Assembly: GCA_019359395.1 (NCBI GenBank)
Contig: JAHHHK010000011.1
Span: forward strand, 62,001 to 126,000
Origin: Komarekiella atlantica HA4396-MV6
GTDB lineage: Bacteria > Cyanobacteriota > Cyanobacteriia > Cyanobacteriales > Nostocaceae
Direction of reading: 5' to 3'
DNA length: 64,000 nt
A model generated the notes under the pieces. The model did not search any database. It was not told the DNA's origin and worked only from the letters and a program-made list of their open reading frames with translations. Positions 55,153-61,987 of this stretch are shown here, one piece after another. Made by a program: the position numbers and the translations under genes. Positions within the stretch are counted from its first letter, which is position 1. Each line of letters opens with the position of its first letter.

Positions 55153-55971
55153 ATGAGTTCTCAACAGTTAGAATTAACAATCGGTTGGCTGTATCCAACA
55201 CTAATGAGTACTTATGGCGATCGCGGCAATGTTATTACTATAGAACGTCGTGCCCAATGGCGCGGATACACCGTTAAAGTATTACCCCTAGATCAAAACG
55301 CCACAGCCGCAGATATTAAAACTGTAGACGTAATAGTTGGTGGTGGCGCACAAGACCGCCAGCAAGAAATTGTCATGCGTGATTTGCAGGGTGCAAAAGC
55401 CGACGCCATGCGCGAGAAGATCGAAAATGGCACACCAGGAGTGTTTACCTGTGGTTCACCTCAACTACTGGGACATTACTATGAACCAGCATTTGGACAG
55501 CGTATTGAAGGATTGGGAATACTCGATTTAGTTTCCATACATCCTGGTGAAAATACTAAGCGCTGTATTGGCAATTTGGTAATTGAAGTTACAGCTTCAC
55601 GTTTAGCGCCAGATTTAGAAGAGATGATGGGTAGCACACCGTATTTAGTTGGCTTTGAAAATCATGGCGGACGCACCAAGCTAGGAAAAGTGGAGGCTTT
55701 GGGACGAGTTGTGTACGGCTTAGGCAACAATGGTGAAGATGGGACAGAAGGAGCATTTTACCAGAATGCGATCGCAACTTATTCTCACGGCCCTTTATTA
55801 CCGAAAAATCCCTTTGTCGCCGATTGGTTAATTCAAACAGCACTACGGCTAAAGTATCAGCAGGCGATCGCACTACAACCGTTAAATGATACCTTAGCTA
55901 TGCAAGCGCGGGAGGCAATGTTTAAGCGGTTGAAAGTTAGTTTGCCAACTTCTGCGGGGGCTAAGGTTTGA
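55153..55971 (+). CDS. gatD: GatD-type glutamine amidotransferase (MurT partner)
   Basis: 272 aa, class I glutaminase that gives ammonia to MurT. LTIGWLYPTLMSTYGDRGNVI at the start, VIVGGGAQDRQQ, catalytic Cys in FTCGSPQLLG (about residue 96), GFENHGGRT, and catalytic His in TYSHGPLLPKNP (about 213). The frame is intact. Ribosome site GAGGAG is very close (2 nt) to the ATG and lies in repeat DNA, so expression may be weaker or use another mechanism. Separate promoter needed, since murT is far upstream. Confidence 0.92.
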   Translation: MSSQQLELTIGWLYPTLMSTYGDRGNVITIERRAQWRGYTVKVLPLDQNATAADIKTVDVIVGGGAQDRQQEIVMRDLQGAKADAMREKIENGTPGVFTCGSPQLLGHYYEPAFGQRIEGLGILDLVSIHPGENTKRCIGNLVIEVTASRLAPDLEEMMGSTPYLVGFENHGGRTKLGKVEALGRVVYGLGNNGEDGTEGAFYQNAIATYSHGPLLPKNPFVADWLIQTALRLKYQQAIALQPLNDTLAMQAREAMFKRLKVSLPTSAGAKV

Positions 55972-55975
55972 GTTT

Positions 55976-56126
55976 TTGTCTTTTTTGCGTTCCCTGTTAA
56001 AGTCAGGGAACACAACTTCCAGATTTCATCTAGTAAGTAAACAGTGACAAACGCCCCAAATTTATTGTTTTCGTCCACAAAATACCAACTGATTGCTATA
56101 GAACAATCTAGAACAAACTGCATCAT
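55976..56126 (-). pseudogene. VapC-type PIN toxin remnant
   Basis: The start reads MMQFVLDCSIAISWYFVDEN, the usual N-terminus of PIN-domain toxins with the first catalytic Asp. About 20 residues on, DEIWKLCSLTLTGNAKKTKT recalls the PEIWKLEVVNVLL-type second helix, with the stretch between shortened. The frame then runs antisense into gatD, so the C-terminal two thirds are gone. No VapB antitoxin remains. Confidence 0.55.
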
Positions 56127-56214
56127 TCAAAGTCAAAAGCGATCGCCTCAACTGCAACATCGCTAGCAATACTACGTCTATTGCTAAAACAGGATTATCC
56201 TAACAACTAAAGCT

Positions 56215-56874
56215 ATGTTACGTAAGTGGTTTTTGCCACACTGGCAACTCATATTAGGATTACTAGTGTTCAGTGCAACAATCAGTCCAGTAGTATTGAA
56301 TTTTTATGTAAATGCAGTTACTAAAAGTCGCTGTTATAATAACCTAGTACAAATTCCAGATCAGCGCATTGCAATTGTCTTTGGTGCAGGTGTTTTGGTA
56401 GATGGTACACCATCACCAATGCTAGCCGATCGCGTGATAGCTGCTGTAGAACTCTACAAATTGGGACGAGTTGAAAAGTTGTTAATGACAGGCGACAATA
56501 GCCGCCAAGACTACAACGAAGTCCAAGCAATGCAGAGTTACGCAGTAGAAAGAGGCGTAGCTGTTCAAGATATTACATTAGACTATGCTGGGTTCAGCAC
56601 TTATGAAAGTTGTTATCGCGCCAGAGATATTTTTGGAGTACAACAAGCAGTTTTAATTACCCAGCAATTCCATTTACCGCGCGCTATTTATACTTGTAGC
56701 CAGCTTGGGATAAAAGTCATTGGTTTAGGAACACCAGATTGGGGAAGCTACAGTTTTGAAACTGTTATGTACTATACACTACAGGAAAAGTTGTCTATTC
56801 TCAAAGCATTGTGGGAAGTTCACATCACTCGCCCTCTGCCAACTTTTTTAGGCCCTTTTGAAGGAATTAAATAA
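56215..56874 (+). CDS. SanA/YdcF-type DUF218 protein
   Basis: 219 aa. One N-terminal membrane helix (about 11-32), then a DUF218 domain: RIAIVFGAGVLVDGTPSPMLADRVIAAVELY, KLLMTGDNSRQDYNEVQAM, LDYAGFSTYESCYRARDIFGV and ITQQFHLPRAIYTC. E. coli SanA affects the envelope barrier to vancomycin. It follows gatD and is a distant paralogue of the gene at 43833. Confidence 0.9.
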   Translation: MLRKWFLPHWQLILGLLVFSATISPVVLNFYVNAVTKSRCYNNLVQIPDQRIAIVFGAGVLVDGTPSPMLADRVIAAVELYKLGRVEKLLMTGDNSRQDYNEVQAMQSYAVERGVAVQDITLDYAGFSTYESCYRARDIFGVQQAVLITQQFHLPRAIYTCSQLGIKVIGLGTPDWGSYSFETVMYYTLQEKLSILKALWEVHITRPLPTFLGPFEGIK

Positions 56875-56943
56875 TTAAGTAGGTTTTGTCATTTGTCGTT
56901 TATTTTTATCACCGATTTTGACCCTTGACCCTTGACTTATTTA

Positions 56944-59511
56944 CTATACTTCACTTTTTTCTTGGAGAAGCGATCGCCAATCGGTAATTGCTTGTTCTGT
57001 CCATAGCCAATTGCTACTCAATTTATCTATCTGAAAATTTATCGGATCATTCTTAAGCACTATTTGGCGTTGTTTTATTGCTTCCTTCATATACTGTGCT
57101 TGTTTATTAGCAGGTTGATTAGGCGCAGATTTATACAGCCCAATGGCTAAACCAGCATAAGAAGTTAAAGCATCGCGAGGTACTGCTTCTTTGAAAGATA
57201 CTGTTGCATTAAAGGCTCTATTCTGCTGTGTGAGAGCTAAATTTAAAGCCTTGAACCAAGAGTCATTAGCTCTATTCAGATTGCCTTCAGCGTAATAAGC
57301 AAATCCCAAAGCATTGTTATACAAAAGTGATTCCGGTTTGGCTTTTGCAGCATTTTCCCAATAACGGCGGGCATCATCAACACTATATTTCTTGTCTCCA
57401 GTTTGGATAAACTGCCACGCCAATCGTCCCTTGAAAAAGTTGACAGATGGATCACCGATTTGTTGATTGGGAACTAGCTTCAGGGCAGCTTCAGCCGCAG
57501 CAAGTGCACCACGATTAAGTAGTTCTTCTACAGCTAGCAGCCCAGCTTGTAAGTCACCCTGACTCAATTTTTCAGTGGCGGTAGCGGTGACAATTCCAGT
57601 TGCAGCTGTATTTAAATCGATAATCGGTTGCTTTTGGATGGGTAGAGACTGAATTGATGGTATCTCAGGTAAGGTTGCTTGAGGTCGTTGTCCCCACAAA
57701 TTTAAACCGATAACGGTGGCGATCGCACCTGCACCCATAATCCCAACAATCGGCCATAGCTTGCGGCGTTGAGTACGACGTCTCGCTGGAATTGGTTGCG
57801 ATGCCTGCGGCGGGCTACGCCTACGCAAAAGCTGAGAACTCTCCCAATCTCTTTCAAAGTGGCCAGCAGCGGGAATTTCCGTAGCAGGGTTTTCTCCCCA
57901 CAACTCTACTTCTTGCTCTTGAGAAGTCATTTCTTCTGAAACCTGCCTTTCATCAAGCATATCTTCTTGAATCTGTTGCACCAGTTCCGCATTCATTGAA
58001 GTTTTCTCAGGTGTAGCTTTTTGGTTATCTAGCTGGCGAAACAAATCCGAAACTATAGCAGAATCTTCTGCATAGCTTGAGTCATCATACTCAATTTCAT
58101 CAACGAGATCGCCCCAAGTATCTTCACCTAGCCAGTCCATCTCAGAATCGCGTGATAAACCAGAAGGGATCATCTCCTCGATTGCTAATGGCACCTCAGT
58201 ATCATCTGCCACAGCAGAATACATTGAACTGGGAGTTGCCGCCAGAGGTGAATTATTATACTGATTCAGTGACTCTGGATCAGATAAGTAAATTTCCGGG
58301 CTGAGAAAACCATCAAATTCTGGCTGGAGATACAAAATGGGTAATGCCCAGTACATCTGGTGAGAACCATAAGCCGAAATCAATCCTTGACGTACCCGAC
58401 TCACGCACAAATCCACAGGATATCCCTGACTCAAGTTACGGTAAAATAACTGTGTGAGCGTCACTGCCACTTCATCGGGAATGCGTTCTGACATCGCCAA
58501 AACACTCCGCAGCCCTCGTTTCACAAGGCTTTCGGCGAGGTTGCGTTCACCTGTATCTCCAGAGGCATTGTATGTAGCTGTATATGCCCCCAAGCAGGAG
58601 TTGAACACTGCCATTTGGATATTATTGTTAACGAGCAAGCCAGCCAGGTCATCTCCGCTCAAAGTTTCTGTTAAGCCAGTTCTCTTGCTAACAAGATAAA
58701 TTTCTCCACCATTAGAACCTAAATTACTATGACCAGAGTAGTGTAGAACGTGGAATCTTCCTTGTTCAAGCGCCTGCGTCAGTTCTTCGCGCCCTGGTTG
58801 ATCTAACACAGCAAGTTCAATTTCTGGCAAATGATTGCCACTTTCAACAGGTCGGTGTATTTGACGGTGAAGTTCAGCTTGCAGTTTGATAGCTTCTTGT
58901 TTTAGCAAGTCAAGACGGACTTGATCTGTAGGGGAAGCAATTACCATCAAGACTTTCACGCCACCTTCTTCCAGCGGTGATGGGATATTTCTTGAGCGCA
59001 AACGAGATGCACCGAGAATTCCACTTTGAAACCGCGAAAAAGCCACATAAGGCCCAGTAGCCAGAGGGCGATCGCCTGCGTGCATCACTTCCCAGGGCAG
59101 ACGAGCTAACCTAGTGTCTTTTAGCCCCAAACGCAAGCGTAATACCTGTTGATGGTTCTGGGCAATACCTTGGGCAGTAATCCAACTATCTCTGAGAGTG
59201 CCTTGAAACAGCGCGTTATAAAATTGTTGACCCAACGCCACCAAGTTTACAGAGTTTCTAGCGATCGCATCTCCCTGTAACACCAACTTCAAAGGGTCGT
59301 TCATCAAATGCCCAGCAGCAGCTAACCAATCAGCTACAGGCCAAGTCACCAACTCTTCAGCCAATGGCACCCCAGGCGCGACCTGTTCCGTCCGCACCAA
59401 GTAGTCATTTTGCCCTACTGGGGTTACGGAAATGTGAAATTCCTGGGTCACAGTTTCAGTTCGCCTCCTAAATCTGGTTTGAAACGCAAAAGTTTCAAGT
59501 CGATTTTTCAC
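56944..59511 (-). CDS. hetF: HetF-like CHAT-domain protease
   Basis: 855 aa. CHAT (caspase-like) domain about 180-400 with His261 in HYSGHSNLG and Cys306 in FNSCLGAY as the likely dyad; acidic linker 430-560; membrane helix about 585-606; C-terminal TPR-like helices (AAEAALKLVPNQQ, YNNALGFAYYAEGNLNRAND). HetF is needed for heterocyst differentiation and controls PatA/HetR levels. I assign hetF because the NsiR1 array lies directly upstream, as known from Nostoc. Start is GTG with GAGGGAG directly against it. A nine-codon upstream frame (59508-59534) ends in GTGA, overlapping the GTG. Residues 563-579 (RRRSPPQASQP) come from a repeat-like GC-rich stretch. Confidence 0.8.
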   Translation of the reverse strand: MKNRLETFAFQTRFRRRTETVTQEFHISVTPVGQNDYLVRTEQVAPGVPLAEELVTWPVADWLAAAGHLMNDPLKLVLQGDAIARNSVNLVALGQQFYNALFQGTLRDSWITAQGIAQNHQQVLRLRLGLKDTRLARLPWEVMHAGDRPLATGPYVAFSRFQSGILGASRLRSRNIPSPLEEGGVKVLMVIASPTDQVRLDLLKQEAIKLQAELHRQIHRPVESGNHLPEIELAVLDQPGREELTQALEQGRFHVLHYSGHSNLGSNGGEIYLVSKRTGLTETLSGDDLAGLLVNNNIQMAVFNSCLGAYTATYNASGDTGERNLAESLVKRGLRSVLAMSERIPDEVAVTLTQLFYRNLSQGYPVDLCVSRVRQGLISAYGSHQMYWALPILYLQPEFDGFLSPEIYLSDPESLNQYNNSPLAATPSSMYSAVADDTEVPLAIEEMIPSGLSRDSEMDWLGEDTWGDLVDEIEYDDSSYAEDSAIVSDLFRQLDNQKATPEKTSMNAELVQQIQEDMLDERQVSEEMTSQEQEVELWGENPATEIPAAGHFERDWESSQLLRRRSPPQASQPIPARRRTQRRKLWPIVGIMGAGAIATVIGLNLWGQRPQATLPEIPSIQSLPIQKQPIIDLNTAATGIVTATATEKLSQGDLQAGLLAVEELLNRGALAAAEAALKLVPNQQIGDPSVNFFKGRLAWQFIQTGDKKYSVDDARRYWENAAKAKPESLLYNNALGFAYYAEGNLNRANDSWFKALNLALTQQNRAFNATVSFKEAVPRDALTSYAGLAIGLYKSAPNQPANKQAQYMKEAIKQRQIVLKNDPINFQIDKLSSNWLWTEQAITDWRSLLQEKSEV

Positions 59512-59628
59512 TCCCTCTGATAACTTAGATGCATCCCGCCACTGAATGTTTCTGACTCCAGTCGCTTTGCTTTTTCTGCCTTTACAACTTTATCCGGATC
59601 GGATTACTTACGCCTAGAACACTCTATT

Positions 59629-59688
59629 GGTAGATGCACCTTGATCTTCAACTCCCCTAGTTGGCTGACACCCACTGGGGGTTTTTTT
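59629..59688 (+). ncRNA. nsiR1: NsiR1 copy 1 (antisense to the hetF leader)
   Basis: 60 nt from GGTAGATGCACC to the T-run; CCCCTAG and the CTGGGGG arm form the terminator. TCCGGA box at 59593-59598, start 36 nt later, with TAGAACA as -10-like element. Lies 118 bp upstream of the hetF start codon on the opposite strand, so it overlaps any hetF leader longer than that. Expected to be heterocyst-specific and HetR-dependent, by analogy with Nostoc. Confidence 0.85.
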
Positions 59689-59766
59689 AATTTTGGCAAA
59701 CAACAGCAACTTCTGACGTAATTATTCTTGAGCAGAAAATTGTGCTTAACCCTAGAATACTTGATT

Positions 59767-59825
59767 GGCAGATGCACCTTGATCTTCAACTCCCCCAGTC
59801 AGTTACTATCCATTAGGATTTTTTT
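59767..59825 (+). ncRNA. nsiR1: NsiR1 copy 2 (weak: no TCCGGA box, poor terminator)
   Basis: 59 nt, GGCAGATGCACC start. The position of the promoter box (59731) reads AGCAGA, and the terminator stem is broken (CCCCCAGT against CATTAGG), though the T-run remains. Probably silent or weak. Confidence 0.65.
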
Positions 59826-59896
59826 GACACACAACTACAATCAATCTTTTAGTAAATTTGTCCGGAGAATGGGCGTTCAACCTAGAACATTTAATT

Positions 59897-59957
59897 GGTA
59901 GATGCACCCTGATAACTAACTCCCCTGGTTGGCTAACACTTACTGGGGGTTTTTTTT
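59897..59957 (+). ncRNA. nsiR1: NsiR1 copy 3
   Basis: 61 nt with intact GGTAGATGCACCCTGATAAC start, stem CCCC/GGGGG and eight T. TCCGGA box at 59861-59866, 36 nt upstream; -10-like TAGAACA. Confidence 0.85.
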
Positions 59958-60019
59958 GTTGAGTCAGCAAAAACTCTCAACATATCCATTTTTTACTGGA
60001 GCTTACTAGTTATTTAATT

Positions 60020-60050
60020 GGTAGACACACCCTGATAATCATTGGTGTCA
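60020..60050 (+). pseudogene. NsiR1 copy 4, truncated
   Basis: Only GGTAGACACACCCTGATAA and a few following bases remain. The box is not at the right distance and the terminator is missing. Other DNA follows at about 60050-60230. Confidence 0.75.
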
Positions 60051-60230
60051 ACTTAAGCCTAACTCCTCAAAATTCTCGTTTCTAGGTTATACCTGAAAAT
60101 GCAGTCAATGCGGCTCTGCCGCAAGCCAGGAGGCGGCAACCCTCATAATAGGCATTTTCCAATTAGAGATTAAAAACAAAACAATCTTTAGAAGCAGCTT
60201 CTAGACTGGCTTAAACTTTCAGTTGATCAA

Positions 60231-60282
60231 ATTGCCTGATAACTAACTCCTCTGGTTGGCTAACAGCCATTAAGAGTTTTTT
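60231..60282 (+). pseudogene. NsiR1 copy 5, headless
   Basis: Lacks GGTAGATGCAC and the promoter box; keeps CCTGATAACTAACTCC, GGTTGGCTAACA and a T-run after a weak CTCT/AGAG stem. Confidence 0.75.
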
Positions 60283-60486
60283 CTTTGGTGAGCAGAAAGC
60301 AAGAGCTTCAATTTAACTCACATCTTGCACCTGCCATAAATTAGGTTTCTTGCAATTGGCTAAACCTGAAAACCTAAATGTTTTATCCATAAAACTGATT
60401 TCTCAGGTTTAATTGAGAGTCAATCAGTATATCATATCTAACCAAATTTATTCGGTAGATAGTGATAAACTTTAGAATATTTAATT

Positions 60487-60549
60487 TAGTAGATGTGCCC
60501 TGATAGCTCACTCCCTTGGCTGGCTAACACCGACTGGGGATTTTTTTTT
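60487..60549 (+). ncRNA. nsiR1: NsiR1 copy 6 (altered box)
   Basis: 63 nt; start changed to TAGTAGATGTGCC. Promoter box is TTCGGT at 60451-60456, still 36 nt upstream; terminator CTCCC/GGGGA with nine T. Spacing is kept but the box has drifted. Confidence 0.75.
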
Positions 60550-60621
60550 GGTTGGCATCACCATCGATTGATTGTGACACTTTTATCCGGGAGATACTGC
60601 TTGTCCCTAGAACAGATAATT

Positions 60622-60681
60622 GGTAGATGCACCCTGATAACTCACTTCCCTAGTAGGCTAACACCGACTGGGGATTTTTTT
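60622..60681 (+). ncRNA. nsiR1: NsiR1 copy 7
   Basis: 60 nt, GGTAGATGCACCCTGATAAC start. Box TCCGGG at 60586-60591, 36 nt upstream. Almost identical to copy 8 over a full 132-bp period. Confidence 0.85.
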
Positions 60682-60753
60682 GGTTGGCATCACCATCGAT
60701 TGATTGTGACACTTTTATCCGGGAGATACTGCTTGTCCCTAGAACAGATAATT

Positions 60754-60812
60754 GGTAGATGCACCCTGATAACTCACTCCCCTAGTAGGCTAACACCGAC
60801 TGGGGTTTTTTT
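60754..60812 (+). ncRNA. nsiR1: NsiR1 copy 8
   Basis: 59 nt. Box TCCGGG at 60718-60723, 36 nt upstream. Differs from copy 7 at CACTCCCC against CACTTCCC and in the first base of the T-run, so the two arose by a very recent duplication. Confidence 0.85.
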
Positions 60813-60885
60813 ATTTTAGAAACAAACAGCCCGCGTTTCTACAAATTTATCCGGAGAATGGTGTTAAGCCTGAGAACATTTAATT

Positions 60886-60945
60886 GGTAGATGCACCCTG
60901 ATAACTCACTCCCCTGGTTGGCTAACACCGACTGGGGGTTTTTTT
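60886..60945 (+). ncRNA. nsiR1: NsiR1 copy 9
   Basis: 60 nt with intact start, stem CCCC/GGGGG and seven T. Box TCCGGA at 60850-60855, 36 nt upstream; -10-like GAGAACA. Last copy before the thioredoxin-like gene. Confidence 0.85.
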
Positions 60946-61251
60946 ATACTTGTTTTCCCTGCAACAAGTTTGTTATTACCACTCTTGTCATCATTGTTAG
61001 TACATTTTGAATGTCCTGTTGTCAGACAAGAGCGAAACCTGCTCACTCATTTCCTAAATCGCTTTCCTTACATTGTCAGCCAGAGATGCCAATCAAAAAT
61101 GATTGCTGTGATATTTAATCACATTCTTAATTTTTTTTCTATATTTTGGCACTAAACTGCTTGACTCTCATTGTTTAGTCTTTCGGCAATGTACTAGTGT
61201 TCTTGGTCTATGCTAAAATATTGTGCCTAAAGCCAAGAGATTGACCAGTCC
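60946..61251. other. Intergenic region after the NsiR1 array
   Basis: About 300 bp with no further repeat unit and no gene; presumably the promoter region of the thioredoxin-like gene. Confidence 0.5.
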
Positions 61252-61575
61252 ATGAATTTAGCTGTGATTAAGTTCTCTTCAGAAGAGTGCGGCATCTGCC
61301 ACAAAATGTCCTTTTATGACAAAAAGGTGGCTGAGGAATTAGGTTTGCAGTTTATCGATGTAAAAATGCAGGATACGGCTGCTTACCGCAAGTATCGTAA
61401 GATATTACTAACTCAGTATCCTGATAAATCCGAAATGGGATGGCCTACCTACATTATCTGTGATTCTCCAGAATCAGAATTTCAGATTGTGGGTGAAGTA
61501 AAAGGAGGTCATCCCAAAGGAGAATTTAGAAGTCGTCTACAAGAGGTTCTGAATTCTACAGTTAGTCAGAACTAA
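61252..61575 (+). CDS. Thioredoxin-fold protein with CGIC motif
   Basis: 107 aa, cytoplasmic. VIKFSSEECGICHKMSFYDKKVAEELGLQFIDV carries the CxxC active site at about residues 13-16; MGWPTYIICD has the cis-proline expected opposite it. Shorter relative of thioredoxin with an inserted YRKYRKILLTQYPDKSE segment. Likely disulfide reductase or redox partner; partner unknown. Its 3' end overlaps the next, convergent gene by 14 bp. Confidence 0.85.
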   Translation: MNLAVIKFSSEECGICHKMSFYDKKVAEELGLQFIDVKMQDTAAYRKYRKILLTQYPDKSEMGWPTYIICDSPESEFQIVGEVKGGHPKGEFRSRLQEVLNSTVSQN

Positions 61576-61795
61576 TCACCTCAAAGGATTTGACTTCTAG
61601 AACAGGGCCAATCATGGCGATTGTCATGACATCTTCACGCACCTGTCCTTTAACTTTTGCTTTTTGTCCAGCTTTAAGTAAGTTCTTGTCAGCACCTTTG
61701 AGAATTTCGTAGGTAACACCCTCGTCGGTGAGTAATGCCCATGTGCCTGGGCCAATGTCACGGCGTTCAATTGTTCCTGTAACTGTAATGCTCAT
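61562..61795 (-). CDS. Small beta-rich hypothetical protein
   Basis: 77 aa: MSITVTGTIERRDIGPGTWALLTDEGVTYEI, LLKAGQKAKVKGQVREDVMTIAMIGPVLEV. Looks like a single OB-type barrel as in small nucleic-acid or lipid-related domains, without a known family name. No signal peptide. ATG start at 61795 with a heptamer tract upstream. Confidence 0.7.
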   Translation of the reverse strand: MSITVTGTIERRDIGPGTWALLTDEGVTYEILKGADKNLLKAGQKAKVKGQVREDVMTIAMIGPVLEVKSFEVISSD

Positions 61796-61987
61796 ATTTT
61801 TTTGAGTACTGAGTTGGGACTGGGGACTGGGGACTGGGGACTGGGGACTGGGATTCAGAATTAGGAAAGAGTTTTTTAGACCAAGTACCCAATCTCCAAT
61901 ACTCAGCGATGCACTGAGTTTCGACTGCGCGGCAGTTGAGCGAAGTCGAAACTCAACTACGAGAACAGAAGTGTCCCCAATCCCTTT

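Larger units (their letters stand above)
59512..60960. repeat. NsiR1 tandem array region
   Basis: About 1.4 kb with no protein gene. Nine units of a 120-138-bp repeat on the plus strand, each with a promoter-like part, a 59-63-nt RNA region beginning GGTAGATGCACC and a hairpin plus T-run. Six units keep a TCCGGA-like box, always 36 nt before the RNA start. Units 4 and 5 are decayed and separated by about 170 bp of other DNA. Divergent from hetF. A 108-codon frame over units 6-8 is a by-product. Confidence 0.9.

Noticed and set aside
60493-60819. 108-codon plus-strand frame with repeated GWHHHRLIVTLL
   Set aside because: It only reads through NsiR1 copies 6-8. The repeated amino acids reflect the RNA repeat, and the frame contains promoter boxes and terminators.
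59581-60960. CRISPR interpretation of the hetF-upstream array
   Set aside because: Units of 120-138 bp carry their own promoter box and terminator, unlike short CRISPR repeats with variable spacers.
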